From: Calliopum simillimum
Lineage: Eukaryota; Arthropoda; Insecta; Diptera; Lauxaniidae
Assembly (NCBI GenBank): GCA_951812925.1
Contig: OX638368.1
Coordinates: 128,177,309 to 128,241,308, forward strand
Length of the DNA stretch: 64,000 nt
Direction: 5' to 3'
The position numbers and the translations under genes are program-made. The notes below the pieces were generated by a model that saw only the letters and a list, made by a program, of their open reading frames with translations, was not told the origin of the DNA and did not search any database. The number at the start of each line of letters is the position of its first letter. Within the stretch, counting starts at the first letter, position 1. Positions 11,574-26,500 of this stretch are shown in pieces.

Positions 11574-14500
11574 GTAATAATTCATTGCTTTTTATCCTTG
11601 CACGCACAGTGGGTTGGATTGAACAATTGGGTAGTAAGACATATTCCATATATTCGTCAAAAGTTCGGTGTTTTTTTAAAATCTTTAATATTGAAGAAAT
11701 TTCCAAAAAGACTAAAAAGAAAAAAAAAATATTTTTGAAATCAATGCGATTTGAAATTTTTGTTTTCCCTTATTTTTTAAAATTTTCAGTTCGATCAGCT
11801 GATCTTGCACCCAATGAAATAACGCCCAGAATGAAAAACGAAATGACGCCCAAATTATTTTCAGATAAATTAGGATGATAATCATTTTGAAAATAACGCC
11901 CAAAATTTACTTATACGTGAATTGGGCGTTATTTTCTTTGTTTCTTTTTATTTTTTTGGTCGCTATTTCATATTTCAAAAATGAAATAACTCCCAAAATA
12001 AAACTGAAATAATTCCAAATTTGTAACGAAATTTACGTCCAAATTTTGGGCTTTCCAAAATGATTATCACCCCAATTTGAATGAAAATAACTCGTTTTTG
12101 TTTTTTGACGTAAATTATAATTTACTAAATTTTGCTATTTTCGGTTGCTTGCGAAAGTATTTCATGCACAAGTACTTAATCTTACACGATTTCTCATTAT
12201 TTCTCCAAACCATATTTTTGGCATTCCAACCCACTGTACCGCACAATTGTCGCATCATGTCAACAGCTAACCACTAACTTTATACCCCCACCACTCACTC
12301 ACACATTGAATATTTTGATAAATTACTTCTTTGTTGGCAAATTAGGCTCTAATGATTGGAGATTTATTGCCCAACGTTCTCGAGAATTTGTCGGTGCTCT
12401 GCGATGATGTCATTTTTCCGCTACTCAATAATAATGTAAATCAAAGCGGTTGGACTTCGGTGATAGTCAATGATATGAAGACAGAAAGTCAGGATTTACG
12501 CAACGGCATTGCACAGATGAAAGGTCTGGTGATTAATCGCACCATACTGCCGCTGCCAATTTGCATCGATGAAGTGATGGAAAAAGCTCCAGCAATTGCA
12601 CAGGGGTGAGTATGAAAGATGGACGTTATTAAATTGGAAAACTTTCTGCTGATTGAACTTTAAGATTTCTTATATCTTTTTTAACATCTCTTACTTTATA
12701 GCGATCACGCAAAGGTTCACAGTCTTATGAAACATTCTTTGGAATTTATGGTTGTCAAATGGCTTGATTCGGTTGAGGATTTGGTGCATGTTAAGGCACA
12801 CGATAAAATTTTCTCAAAGGACCCTTTTCCTAAACCAGAACATTTGATAACATTTTGGGAAAATCGTTTAGATAATTTAGAAAATCTCGCTGATCAATTG
12901 GGCGATAAGCGTATTAAGACAATTGGTTTTGTCCTCGAAGCAGTTAAATCAGTGTTTGTTCAATCATATCGCAAAATGGTAGAACTTGTGCTGGAAGCGT
13001 TAACAGAAGCAAGAGATATAACTAAATTTTTGACGCCATTGGTATGTGTGAAATTTATAATGGTATGGAATAATGTTTGTTTTTTTTTTCTCAATTTCAT
13101 ACGGTGGAAAAAAGTAGTTCCTACTAATTTATTTCTAGTAAATTTTACTAGAATTTCAAGTCAATATAGTGATAAATCCCTATGAAAATAAATTTTACCT
13201 TACTGTTTTAGTGCATTCATTCTTTTTTCCTTGTTTAAGCTAAGATATCTCAAAAACCGTATGAGATACAGCAATTTTAAGGCTGGATTCGGATTCAGCA
13301 TTGCAAAATACATTAAATATAACTGTTTTTATATTTGTTTGTTCTGTTTTTTTTTTCTTCATTTTTTTAATTTTATATGGTTTTCATTTCATGCAAGTGC
13401 ATACCATGAACACAAAAATGTGCATAACTTCCGAAGATGATCAGCTAGGATTTTAATTTTAACAGTTTTATAATCTAGAAACAATACAAAAACTTTCTGC
13501 ATTAGCCGATTTTGGATCCATTTTAGCTCCACATACCCCCTTTTCAAGCTCACCGTGCAGTATTTTCGAACAACCTTACTCTATAGCATTTTTTTTTAAA
13601 TTTAAGTGATATTTACCTTACTGTAAAGTTAAAACAAAAAAAAAAACACAAAAAAAAAAATAATAAAGGAACGAATGACTTTGCACTAGGATTCGAACCG
13701 GGTGATTGATAGAAATTATTTGTATATTAAGCAAATTTCTGTCCAAATATAAATACTTTTACTAGAATTATAAACTAAAAATGATTATATATTTTTCTTA
13801 CGGAAAGCATAATTTACTTTACGTTTAGTAAAATGTAGGCAATTAATAGTAAATATTACATTATCACTATATTTTATTTGTAAGTATTACTTTACAGAAC
13901 CGGCAAATACTTAGTTCATACGAATGTTTACTTTTTTTTTTGGAAACAAGCCTTTCCTGCCCGCTTCGCTTTTGATTTTTCATTCCCAATGGCTTAGAAT
14001 ATACATATATATTATATATAGATATATATATATAGATAAAAATGGTTATTTACGCCCCTACCATACCACCAATAAAAATGAATGTATCATCGGATAGTTA
14101 ATTCCATTTCAAACCATTTCGAAATTCCCAATAAACCATCAACTAACCCATGTTGATAACCCGCCATAGATGTTTTCTATCTAGATATTCTTTGTTTTGA
14201 CTATGAAATCTTCAAATGACCTTCAGGAAACTTTGGGTGATCCAGAAAATTATCAATTAAAACTTGTTGATGGTCCGCAATAGATGTTTTGCCTCTACTA
14301 TGCTCAGATATTCTTCGTTTTGACTATAAAGTCTTCAGGTGACCTTTGAAAAACTTCGGGTGTCCTAAAAAACTATCAGTCAAGACTTGTTGATACGTCG
14401 CCATAGATGTTCTCGCTCTAGTATAACTAGATATTCTTCGTTTCGACTTTGAAACCTTCGGGAGCTTTCGGGTATTACATAAAACTATCAATTAACTCTT

Positions 14501-17500
14501 GTTGATAGCCCGCAATAGATATTTTTACTCTAATTTACTTAGATATTCTTCGTTTTGACTATGAAGCCTTTGGGTGATCTTCGAAAACCTTCGTGTATAG
14601 CATGAAAACCTTCCCATACCTTAGATACCTTCAGTGCCAAATTTTCAGCTCAGTGGAGCTAAAATTATAAAACATACTCAGTTTTCTCCGTGCAGAACGA
14701 ACACTAACATCTTAAATGAGATCGTAAATGTGAAAAAAAAAAATGTTTTTCAAGAAAATACCAGTCCCAGAATATTTTTTGGAAATAACGGAAAATTTCT
14801 GGCATTAATTTTTAAAAATTAATCCAAAACTTATATAGGAAATAACGCCAGAATTTTTGGAAATAACGTCAGAAAATGTTTTGGAAATAATGCTAGAGAA
14901 ATTACCACATAAAAATTTGGCTTTATTTTTATTTCGCTTTGGCAATAAAGCCAATCAGGCATGTTCTGAAATTCGATCACTTTGGAATCGGAATGAAAGC
15001 AATCCTCAAGAGCTCTACTTTGCGACAAATAAGATGGAATCGGATTTGTATTTCAACAAATAAATTTTGCTTTTAGTTCCTATTTGATTAACCGAAACAT
15101 AAATCCGACTTGGTGTTAATTACCCAAATGCGGAGCTCTTAGAGTTGCTTTCATTCCGATTCCGAAGTGAATCGGATTTCAGAACTTTTCTGTTGTCTTT
15201 TCTAAAAATTATGGCTTTATTTCAAAAAATTATGTGCTTTACAAAAAGGAAATAACACCATAGAAAATAATGCCAGAAAATTTTTGAAAATAAAGCCAGA
15301 AATAACTGCCATTAATTTTCGGAAATAAAGCCAAAAAATAACATAGAAATAAATTTTTGGATTCTTCATAACAAAATGGAAATATGTAACAGTAGAATAA
15401 TGTATGGAGATTTTTCAGGCGGTATTTCAAAAAAATTTCTTGCGTTATTTCCATTCTGTAAACCATATAACTTTTGGAAATAAAGCCATAGTTTTTGAAA
15501 TAACTAGAAAATTTGTTGGCTTTATTTCCAAGCCAAAATGAAAATAACGCCATAATTTTGTACAAAGATTTTTCTGGCGTTATTTCCAAAAAATTTTCTG
15601 ACGTTTTTTCTAGAAGTTAAACAATTAATTTCAAAGGAGTATTCTCTGATTGTTCAATTTCTAACAGAAAAAGCTCATCGATAAATTCGAAACTGGTGAC
15701 TTGGATGAAAATCGACCAAATATACGTCCATTGTTATTAACTGTTGGACTAGTATGGGGTCACTCCAAATATTTCCATATACTTGACAATATGACGCTGC
15801 TCTTTAAATTATTGCACAATACGCTGATTGAATGTGCCATACGAACCATTGAACCCGATTCCATATTTCAAGGTGATGTTGATGAGGCATATGGTAAAAT
15901 AACAAACAACATAGAACATTTGGAATTCTACAGGTAAGAAGTTTAACTTAAATTTAAAAATACTAAGATACATAACCTTTGTGTATATTGACCCACTTAC
16001 AGAGTTACCTATCATGAATGTCGTCGTACATTGAAAAAATTCAAAATTCATACAATATTCAATTCACAAAGTTGGACTTGGCATCACAGCACAATATTTG
16101 AACGATTCGATCGTTTTATAGAGCGTCTAAATTTGCTTAAAGAGCTTTTCGATACCGGACGTGATTTTATTAAATTGGAGAAAATTGTTGTTGGTGGCCT
16201 TAAAGGTCGTCACATCACTGCTGCAATAGAGAAAATCATTGAAGAATACAATAATTATTATCGTGAATGGTCAAATATACAATATAATGCACTTGATCCA
16301 GATGATGAACATTCAACTTTCGATAAAGATCGTGCGAATTTCAAAATTAAAACTGATGCACTTGAACGTAAAATTGCATTTCAATTTGAAAAGGCACTGG
16401 AAGATTCACATGATTTGATGTTATGTGGAAGTTTACTATTGAGACCCATTATACGTGCACAAATCGAGCCACATATGCATATACTGCTCGATGATTTCCA
16501 AGAAGAAATTCATGCTGTCAAAGCAAATTATAATACCTTTAGCGATATCTATCATAAGGATGGCGTTCAAGTAAGTATCTGCATACTACGAATTAATGTT
16601 AATCTGTTGTATTGAATTTTTACTTTAAATTGCAAACAGGCACTTCCAACAGATAGTTGTTTTCCAAAAGTTTCTGGTGCCATATCTTATCTGCTTAAAT
16701 TAGAACATCGTCTTACCTGGATAGAAACCGATTATCAACTATACGATTATCCGTAAGTAAACATAAATATGGACAATTCCACAAAAAAAAAAATCAATTT
16801 TGAACGTTTAACCAGTCAAATTACTTAGATGTGATGCTTGCACTAATTCCAAGTTATATAAAACCTATATCAATCGATAAAGAATTTTCCCCTGAACAAC
16901 ATATCAAAATGGATTCTCGCAATTTATACGGGAAATTTTGTAAATATTGGTTTACCACCAGGTAAAAACTTTTGATGTGTCCGATTTTAGTATTAATTAA
17001 TAATGTTATTCCTATATACGTGTATGTCCTCGATCTAGATACAAAAAATGTTTAGATTATAAAGTCTGGTTAGCGAGCTAGAGGACTTTAAAAATTTGAC
17101 TTATCGGCAGGGGACGTTACTTCGAATTACATTAAAGTCCTCTAGCTTGTTAATTAGACTTCATACTGTAAAAATATGTTGCATCTGGATGGAAGACATA
17201 TATAACAATAATATAAACAAATATTACTAAAATCGGATGCATCAAAATTAGTGCAACCAACACGTATATAGCCAGTCTATAAATTTATTACTTTTTATCG
17301 TTTTCTAATGCAAGGACTCCTGTTCAAAATTTAATTCATAATGATTAAACAAGGTTTCGTGCTTAGCAACAATTCTAGCCAATACTCTATAATACTCTAT
17401 TTTTGTCTTCACTATAGAGGCCCAAAAACTTGCTGCAATACTCAAAGTGCTTTTTTTAAGACTTCATAAGCATTCTCAGCATTCCATCTTGCGTTATCGT

Positions 17501-20500
17501 GAGAAATTTTAGAAATGGTTTTATCTGATACTCCAACCATTTTGCCGACTATGTCTTCTTTAGTGAAGGATATTTCTATATTAATTAGACTATAATTTAG
17601 ACTTCTTGAATGATTTCCGAACTGGCCACCGCGATTGGCGTTTTGGCTGTGGGTCGTCTTCAAGTGAGTCCCAGCCTTGTGTCAAGAAGTAATACCACTT
17701 GTACTATAGTTTTACTTGGACAATAGTCACCGTAAACGGATGACATCTCTTTAAGTATGGTTTGAACTGATTATCTAAGCTTGGTAAGGAAATTTATAAC
17801 AGTGCGATACTCGATTTGTTCCATATTTGAGATTATATTCGGGACTTAGAAAATTCCCCTCGTATACTAATTTTTTCCTTCAGTGGCAGGTATGGAAAGG
17901 TATATGCATATATTAGACATGATTTTTTTTTTTTGTGACTTAAGTTACTCTGTCAGCTTCCCACGTGATTTAGTGCACGAGTTCCTGAGAAAAAATAATG
18001 GAGGTTGGTCTTACATCCTACCGGACCAAGGGCTCTGTAAGTGATGGATGTCAACTTCATAAAAATGGTATTTTGTACAGGGCTAGATATGGGAGGTAAG
18101 TACATTCAGAAAAAATGTTTAGGGGAAAAAATAATGGAGGCTTGTCTTACGTTCTACGCCATCAGGGGCACACTGAAATTGGATTGAGTCTGTTTTATAA
18201 AAAAGTAATTTTTGCAAGGCAGTTCCGTAAGAAAGAATGATTTTTGCGAGGGAGCCCCACTAAGGGGTTGAAATAGACGATAAGTATGCTCAGAAGAAAT
18301 GAAGTAGGCAAAAAATTAATGGAGATCGGTCTTACATTTACCCGACCAAAGGGCTCCCTGGAAGTGGGGAAGACAATTTCATAAAAATTTAATTTTTGCA
18401 GGGGAGGCCCTCCTAAGGGGTAGAGATAGAGTATGTTCGGAAAATATGTTGAGGAGAAAAAAACAGTTGGTATTGGTCTTACATTTTACTTTTCTAAGAG
18501 CGACACCTGGACAGCTATGGCGCCATTTGTAGTTTTGGTTGCCATTTTTTTGAACTTTGACCTATATGCGACGCCACTTAGCATTATCCGATTCCTTCCA
18601 TTTTTGCTCATGTAACAAAATTAAGGGTTTCAGCGTATTCAAATCCGATTATTAAGAGTCTCCATATGTCACTAAATCATGCCTAGTATCAGCTCAAAAT
18701 TTTTTTTTCTCCGATTTCGCTCAAATTTGGCAATATGGTATCTGATCTGGTGTGCAAGAACAACAATCCGGGAGGGTTTGATCCTAGTACCACTTGTTGT
18801 TAAAGATTAGGATGTTGAAGTTTGAGTTTTTAGTCATTTTCGTGAAAAGGTGTTTTTTCAAAAACTTATAGCTTGCATTAAAGTTTGTAAATTGATAAAT
18901 CTAAGTTACTGGCCCCATTCATTTTAAAGTGTTCTCTTTATAAAAAAATATTTCTTGGTGAAAAACATTTTTTTTCACAAAAATTTTTTACACTTAAAAA
19001 TACTTTAGAGTTTTTTTTAAAAAACCCCCCTTATATTTTTTTTACAAGTACTTTTAATTAAAGGATAATTTATAAGCTTTAAAACAATGTGTGATTCAAG
19101 ATAGGATTCAGACGCTACATGGCAGTTTTTGGCTTTTGAATGCCCGCGGAAGGCAAAAATCTTTTTTTACTCAAGAGGAAAGCGTCTTACGAAAAAAGTG
19201 TACTAGGCATAAAATGCTTAGAAGTATCAAGGAAATAAGTGTGAAGTTTTTTGGGAGTTTTTTGGAAAGTTAAAAAAAAAAATTTTTTTTTTTTTTGAGT
19301 AATTTTTGAAAAATTATTAAAAATAAAGTAAAAAAATTCCAAAAAAATCACACGTATGGCTTGGATGATTCTAAGCATTTTTTGTCTAGTACTTTTTTTT
19401 TCGTAAGACGCTTTCCTCTTGAGTAAAACAAGATTTTTGCCTGCCGCGGGCCTTCAGAAGCCAAAACCTCCTATGTAGCGTCTGAATCCCATCTTGAGTC
19501 ATGCATCATTTTAAAGCTTATAAATTATCCTTTAATTTAAAGTACTTTTAAAAAAAAATCTAAGGGGGGTTTTTTTAAAAAAAACTCAAAAGTATTTTTA
19601 AGTGTAAAAATTTTACTAAAAAAAAATTTTTTCCCAAGAAATATTTTTTTATAAAGAAAACACTTTAAAATTTATGGGATCAGTAACTTAGATTTATCAA
19701 TTTACAAACTTTAATGCAAGCTATAAATTTTTGAATAAAACACCCCTTTCACGAAAATGACTAAAAACTCAAACTTCAACATCCTAAACTTTAACAACAA
19801 GTGGTACTAGGATCAAACCCTCCCGGATTGTTGTTCTTGCACACCAGATCAGATACCATATTGCCAAATTTGAGCGAAATCGGAGAAGAAAAAATTTTGA
19901 GCTGATACACTTGGCGTGGATTGCTTCATATACTAGGCATGATTTAGTGACTTATGGAGACTCTTAATAATCGGATTTAAAATACGCTGAAACCCTTAAT
20001 TTTGTTACATGAGCAAAAATGGAAGGAATCGGATAATGCTAAGTGGCGTCGCATATAGGTCAAAGTTCAAAAAAATGGCAACCAAAACGACAAATGGCGC
20101 CATAGCTGTCCAGGTGTCGCTCTTAGAAAAGTAAAATGTAAGACCAATACCAACTGTTTTTTTCTCCTCAACATATTTTCCGAACATACTCTATCTCTAC
20201 CCCTTAGGGGGGCCTCCCCTGCAAAAATTAAATTTTTATGAAATTGACTTCCTCACTTCCAGGGAGCCCTTTGGTCGGGTAAATGTAAGACCAATCTATA
20301 AGCTACAAATGGTACTAGGACCAAACCCTACCGGATTGTTGTTCTTGCACACCGGATCTACCATATTGCCAAATTTGAGCGAAATCGGAGAAAAAAAATT
20401 TTTACCTGGTACACTTGGCGTGGATTGCTTCATATACATATTCTTGATCAGTATCATCTCCTGAGTCGATATAGGCATGTACTTCTGTTGAAATCATTTT

Positions 20501-23500
20501 AATATTTTTTAGGCGGAAGATTATTCGATTAGATTTTATACACAGCCTCCATCGTCAAAAATAGTTTGTGCGATTGAAAATGTGTGAAATCGGTCAACGA
20601 ACACGCTTACATTATTCGCGCACAAGCAGAGGCTCTGAGAAAAAACTAATTGATTTTGAAAAAGAGGGCTTAATACCTCCCATATAACCAAAAGTTTCAT
20701 AATGCTATACCGAATGCGTTTTTGAGATAATCCAACCAAATTTCACTCAGACACTAAAACTAGGAAATGCAAGCTCTGATCAGAAATTAAGTTGATTCGG
20801 ACAAAGAAGCATCGGAACTCCCATACACTCAAATTGCTGTAGTGTAAGCTTTATCTGAAGTAATGTTATTAAATTTCGCACAGATACTATACGTAGTAAT
20901 AGCTAGCGCAAGCCCTGAGCAAAAACTAAATGAGTTCCGACAAGACAAGGCGTGACATCTCCTATTCAAGCCAAATTTTCAAAGTACTGTAGTTAAGGGT
21001 GTATAATATTTTTTTTTCCTTTTTTTTTTTTTTTGATTTTTTTTCTGGACAAAATTTCTGTTCATTTGCAGAATTGGCCATATTCTAGTATTTGAAATTA
21101 ATAAATAGTCTGTTAACATATATCAATTTTTTTTTTTTTTTTTTTTTCAAAACAGTATTTATGACAATGAATATGGACAGCAAACATTAGATATTTATAA
21201 CCAAATGTTGGGGCAAATCTCCGATCTGCGCGCTGAGATTTTGAAGAATTGGGAAGCTGAAGTTAAACTTCATATAAGTGATGGAATGGCGAAATTTCTG
21301 CTCGATAAAGATGAAGATGATAGACTTTTTGTTAACTTTACAGTGAAGGTGGGTTTTGTCAATTGATTGCGATGATATCAATATCATTCTTATTGATTTT
21401 TTTCAAATTTAAGCTGCAAGAAGCGCTCAAGGACATAAAAGTTTTAGCAATAATGGGCGCAATAAGCGAAACTAGTGAAATGTATCAATTTTATAAAGAA
21501 AAAGATGAAGAATTATGGGTACGTTGATAATTTATTGACTATATATGAAAGAAAAGCAATTTTTCGACCACGAAATTTGATATCATAGATAAATTCTTCG
21601 TGAATATCCTGATTATTTTATTGGCACTATAATTAATTTATTGCATTTACTTGGTTTTACAATTCAGGAAGCACGGGTTAAACTTATGCGCATCGCTGAA
21701 TGGTACAATGATATATTGGAACGAGTACATACTACTGAACACGATTTAATAGCTACTGAATTATCTATGATTCAGAGACGTATGCAACCAATGTTGGATT
21801 CAATGCGATGGAATTCGTTGGGTAAGTCGACATTTTCAAGTGAAATATCTCAAGTGAATTAAATATACAGACATATGCGCCATATTATTTTAAAAGTTAT
21901 TTAAGTCCTAGGGCATAATAAATAAAATCAAAATGAAATTTTAGACAAATAGAAAGTTAGTTGAAAATAAGGTGCAAAGAAAAAAACTGAACTGCGACCA
22001 AGTATTATAAATGGTATGAGTACATCAGCTCAGTCAAGTCACTGGACCGATCAATCTTTTCCAGTTTATTATGAAATTACTTCTGTACTAAACCGGCCAT
22101 ATGTGGGAATATTCTTACGACTTCTTTGTTTCATATACTCAAAAAATTTTCTCTCTCTCTCGCTCTCTCTCTGTTTCAGATCAAAGCTTCATTGTCGACA
22201 TTCATACCAAAGTTGAATATCTTCACAAGCGCATCGTCAAATGTCAAGCAAACTTGGATGAGATCAAGCGCAGCATTCGTTCATGGGGTAAAGTGCCCCT
22301 ATTCCAACGTTATAATCAAAATCCAAAATTATTGCTAGAGACAGAGCCACGCGAGGATATAATGCAAAATCGTCTTGGACAAGCGCTTGCTACCAGCCAA
22401 CTTATAGATCTGCTTATGCATGAAAATGCAAAACTTTTCTTTGATATACCGCGTAGATTTGAAATAGAGGAACCGCAAGAAGAAGGCGAAGAAGAAGCAG
22501 AAGAAAGCGACGCGGCCCCGCCTAAAGCTGACGCTAAGGGTAAAAGTAAAGTTACTGTACTAAAAACAATGGCAGAAGGCACTATGGTTGGTGGTGGTGG
22601 TGTTCCCGGTGCCGGTGCCGGTGCTGGAGGCGTTGGGGGTGCTGCTGCCGCTGCTGCTGCTGCTGCTCTTGGTATCGATGGTATAGATATAGATATTGAA
22701 GAAGGTTCACAAGGTGAAGAAGAAAAAATTATTACACTACGAGATCGTTACGAACTATTGAAATCTGTTAAGGATGAAGAACGTGACCTATTTCGTGCCT
22801 ATGAGCTATACGTTGATGAACAAATTGCTGCCGAGCTATTGGATGCTGTTATAACGAGCATTGTTTATTTGCGTATGGAAGTTGAGAATCGTTTTGACAA
22901 TGATGCACCGATATTTGAAATACAAATGGAATTGCAGGAGCCACAAGTTTGTTATTTTCTTAATTTGGATCCAACATCTAAAGCCGGTTTCACATATTAT
23001 ATCGAAAAGATTATGGATGATATCTACAGTATGTTGACTATGTTACCGAGAGTAGCGCAGGATCCGCCAGATGTAGGAGAGGAAGGAGAGGAGGAAGAAG
23101 AAGGAGAAGGAATTAACCGTTTACAACTTGCAACTTTCGAAAGTGAGTACTAATTGCGAGTGGTTCTGGCACTTCTGGATTTTGAAAAATAATGTGTTTT
23201 GCTTCTTTTTTTAAATATTGTGAACAGATGAGATTGCCGATAAGGTCGATATACAAAAAAATCGTACTGATATTATGACAAAAGTCAAATATGCCATACA
23301 GTCAATACGTAGCCATTCGAAAGCGTATCTTGATTTTTCATATCTATGGATAGCCGATAAAAAGCAATACTTGGCTGAATGTAAGAAATATGGTCGTCCA
23401 CTTACGACAGCTGAACGTGACGCTGAGCAGGAGGATGGTGATTCTGGAGTGAAACCTTTAAAAGATGAAAATAATCCACCACTTAGTATATACAAGGAAC

Positions 23501-26500
23501 AAGTAAGTCATAAATTTAAGGAATTGCCACACATATCCTCATTCAAAAGAAATAAATTTCATGAAAATGCCTAATGAAACGGTTCACGTCATTCTTCCTA
23601 TTCCAGCTATTTCATTGTTTCGAAATCTGTTCCGAATGAAATTCAAACTGATCGTTTTTTAAAAATAGGTCAAAAAATGCTACATTTGAAAGAAAAACAT
23701 AACAAACTAAAACTAAAATAGTCTCTTTCGATGTATTTGTCGGTTCTAAATCCGAATTCAGTCTAAAAACTGCTCCATCTAGTAAAAGTTAAAAAAAAAC
23801 AGTTTTTGAAGGTTATATAGAGGATTCATCGCTAGAACTTTTCTTTGTTTTTAAAATAAGCTATAATTTGGTCCTATATGATGTCTCCACCGTGAGCTAA
23901 ATATTTAATTCATCATATCTCTGAAACTATTTACCATACATGCATGAGTTTTGGGTTGTTAGGTAATAACGCTCAATGAAATAACGCCCAATGAAATAAC
24001 GCCCAAAACGAAAACGAAATAATGCCCAAATTACTTATTTTCGTATAAATTTGGGCAATAATCGTTTTGGAAATAACGCCCAAAAATTTGGGATTTATTT
24101 TGTTTTTTTGGGCGCTATTTCGTTTTATTTTTAAAAAATGTAATAACACCCAAAAAAAAAAGAAACAAAATAACGCCCAAAAAATAAAATGACGGAATAA
24201 AGCCCAAAATAAAAACAAAATAACGCCCAAAAAATATGAAACAATTTATCGCCCAAATTTATATTAAAATATTTTGGGCGTTATATCGTTTGTGGGCGTA
24301 TTTCATATTGTTTGGGCAATATTTCGTTTTTGTTTTGGGCGTTATTACGTCATTTTATTTTTTGGGCGTTATTTAGTTTTTGTTTTTGGGCGTCATCTCA
24401 TTGGGCGGTACTTCCTAACGCCGAGTTTCGGTACTTATGTTATAAACACCAAGATAAATAATGTGTACTGGAAAAAATGGGGGTATCACGCCCCCATAAA
24501 AATCACTTCATCATATCTCTGAAAATATTTAGCGCACATAAATGAGATTTGATACATGTATGCAAAGCGACAGGGCAAATAATGTTCCCTGGGAAAATGG
24601 GCGATGCCCCTAAAAAAAATTTATAATTTATAAGATTTGGTACTTATGTAAAAGGGATATAGACAAATGACATCTCTTGCAAAAATTGGTGATGCCACGT
24701 GAACTTAACAAGATAAGATGAACCAACATTCACTGGGAAATCCTGGTTTATTGAAAGATTTTCAATTAAAATTTGTATGGTGGAAAAAAATAAAATCAAA
24801 ACTATTTTTAAGAGACATCAATGCACAACATTTTAAAAAAAGCCACATAAAAATATTGCCTCAGGTTTCCCAGGTTTCGAAACAATTTTTTCATATAGAA
24901 TTGACCTTTAAAGAAGTTAGTCTCTCATTCTAGACTATCTTTGCTCAGACAAAGAGGAGACTCAGACTATTTTCAGCTCAGTCAGTTTTGGTTTCTCGAT
25001 AGTGAGTGTTCGTGTTTTTTTTTTTTTTTCTTTAAAAAGTTATTACTATTTGCAACTTTTCGTCATTCTCCGTTTAATCATTCTCCGTCGTTTTTTGCAA
25101 CAATTCGTCACTCTCCGCTTAGTAATTCTCCACCTGTTTTTCTTTGCTAGTTATGTTTAAACCAAATTTCGGTTTGATGAGTTTTTAACTATTTAAGCGT
25201 CGATCAATTTTGAACGATTTAAGCCACCATTTTTAAATGTGTGGAGATTTAACTGCATAGTGATGCATTTGGTAGAAAAGGGCAAAACAATTTGTTTGCG
25301 TCCTTTATATAACCTCTAAAATCATGTTTTTGAAATTTTAGGTAAGAATATCTCAAAAATCATATGAGATAGAGCAATCTTGAGACTGAATTCGAATTTA
25401 TAACCGACAAATATATCGGATATGACTATAATGATTTTGAAAATTGATTTTTAATTGAATTTTTAGTCATATATTTGCAAAAATCGATTTACATATAAAT
25501 CTATCAATGCATTTTCTAACACATAATTATGACAAATCAAGGAACGGATTAAAAACACGGCTATAGTAACATATGTTTCGTCTTTCGCCACAAAGACTCA
25601 TCAGACTATTTTTGTTGTAATTTTAATTATATTTATTTTACTAAATTAATTATAATTGAAAAATCACAAGTTGAAAAACTTTTGTGTTTTTGGACTGGGC
25701 GGGAGTTGAACCAAGGACCTCCCGGTTGGTAGCACAAGTCGTTAGACCAATGCACCGGCCTTGCTCTGCTGCGAAGCCGACTTTTGCCAGTTTTATTTGT
25801 GTGTTAATACGTAAACCTTGATTTCATAATTGTTGTTGATTGATACAGTTGTGCTCAAAAAAATAGTAGTGATACTACCGGTTAGCTTGTTTTTGTCATA
25901 TATAACTGAATATTTGAATTTTCGATATATTTTTTTTACCAATTTGTAACGCTATGAAAGCATAATAAGAAGACCCACTACTTTCAATTTTTACGTGCTT
26001 GTTCTAATTTTTATTTGAAAAATTCGCAGTTGAGCTGGTTTTTGTGTGATCAAAATAATAGTAGTGTATGCGAAAATTTTGTCAAAAAATTAGAATAAAC
26101 CGGATATTCCTAACAAAAAGGGTATTATTATAATCATTTATCAGTTTCTCATCAGAGTGTAACAAAAACTTTTCCAAAAATGGGACGAGGCAAGCATTGC
26201 AGTTCTGAGCGGCGTGCACTTATAAAAAAATTGATTTCGAAGGGCAAAACTTACAAGGAAGTGGAAAATTTAGGAGGTTGTTCACCAACTATGGTTCGAA
26301 ATGCTATCACGTTCACCCCACGCCTTGAAAAACGCGGCCAACTTCATATAATCTCCAAGAAAGAAGAAAATCGTGTGATGAGATACTCAGGACTAAATCC
26401 TTTTGCGAGCTCTCCCAAGATAAAGGATGAACTTAAAGTCGATGCCAGAACACAAACTATACGAAGATATTTGCGGGAAAATAATTTGGCAGCACATAGC

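Noticed and set aside
18433..20187. Two identical 60-residue proteins on opposite strands
   Set aside because: They are the same sequence in two arms of an inverted repeat; no domain, and flanks are repeat DNA.
25690..25765. Functional tRNA gene on the reverse strand
   Set aside because: A and B boxes are present, but I could not pair a full acceptor stem and anticodon arm; better explained as a SINE head.
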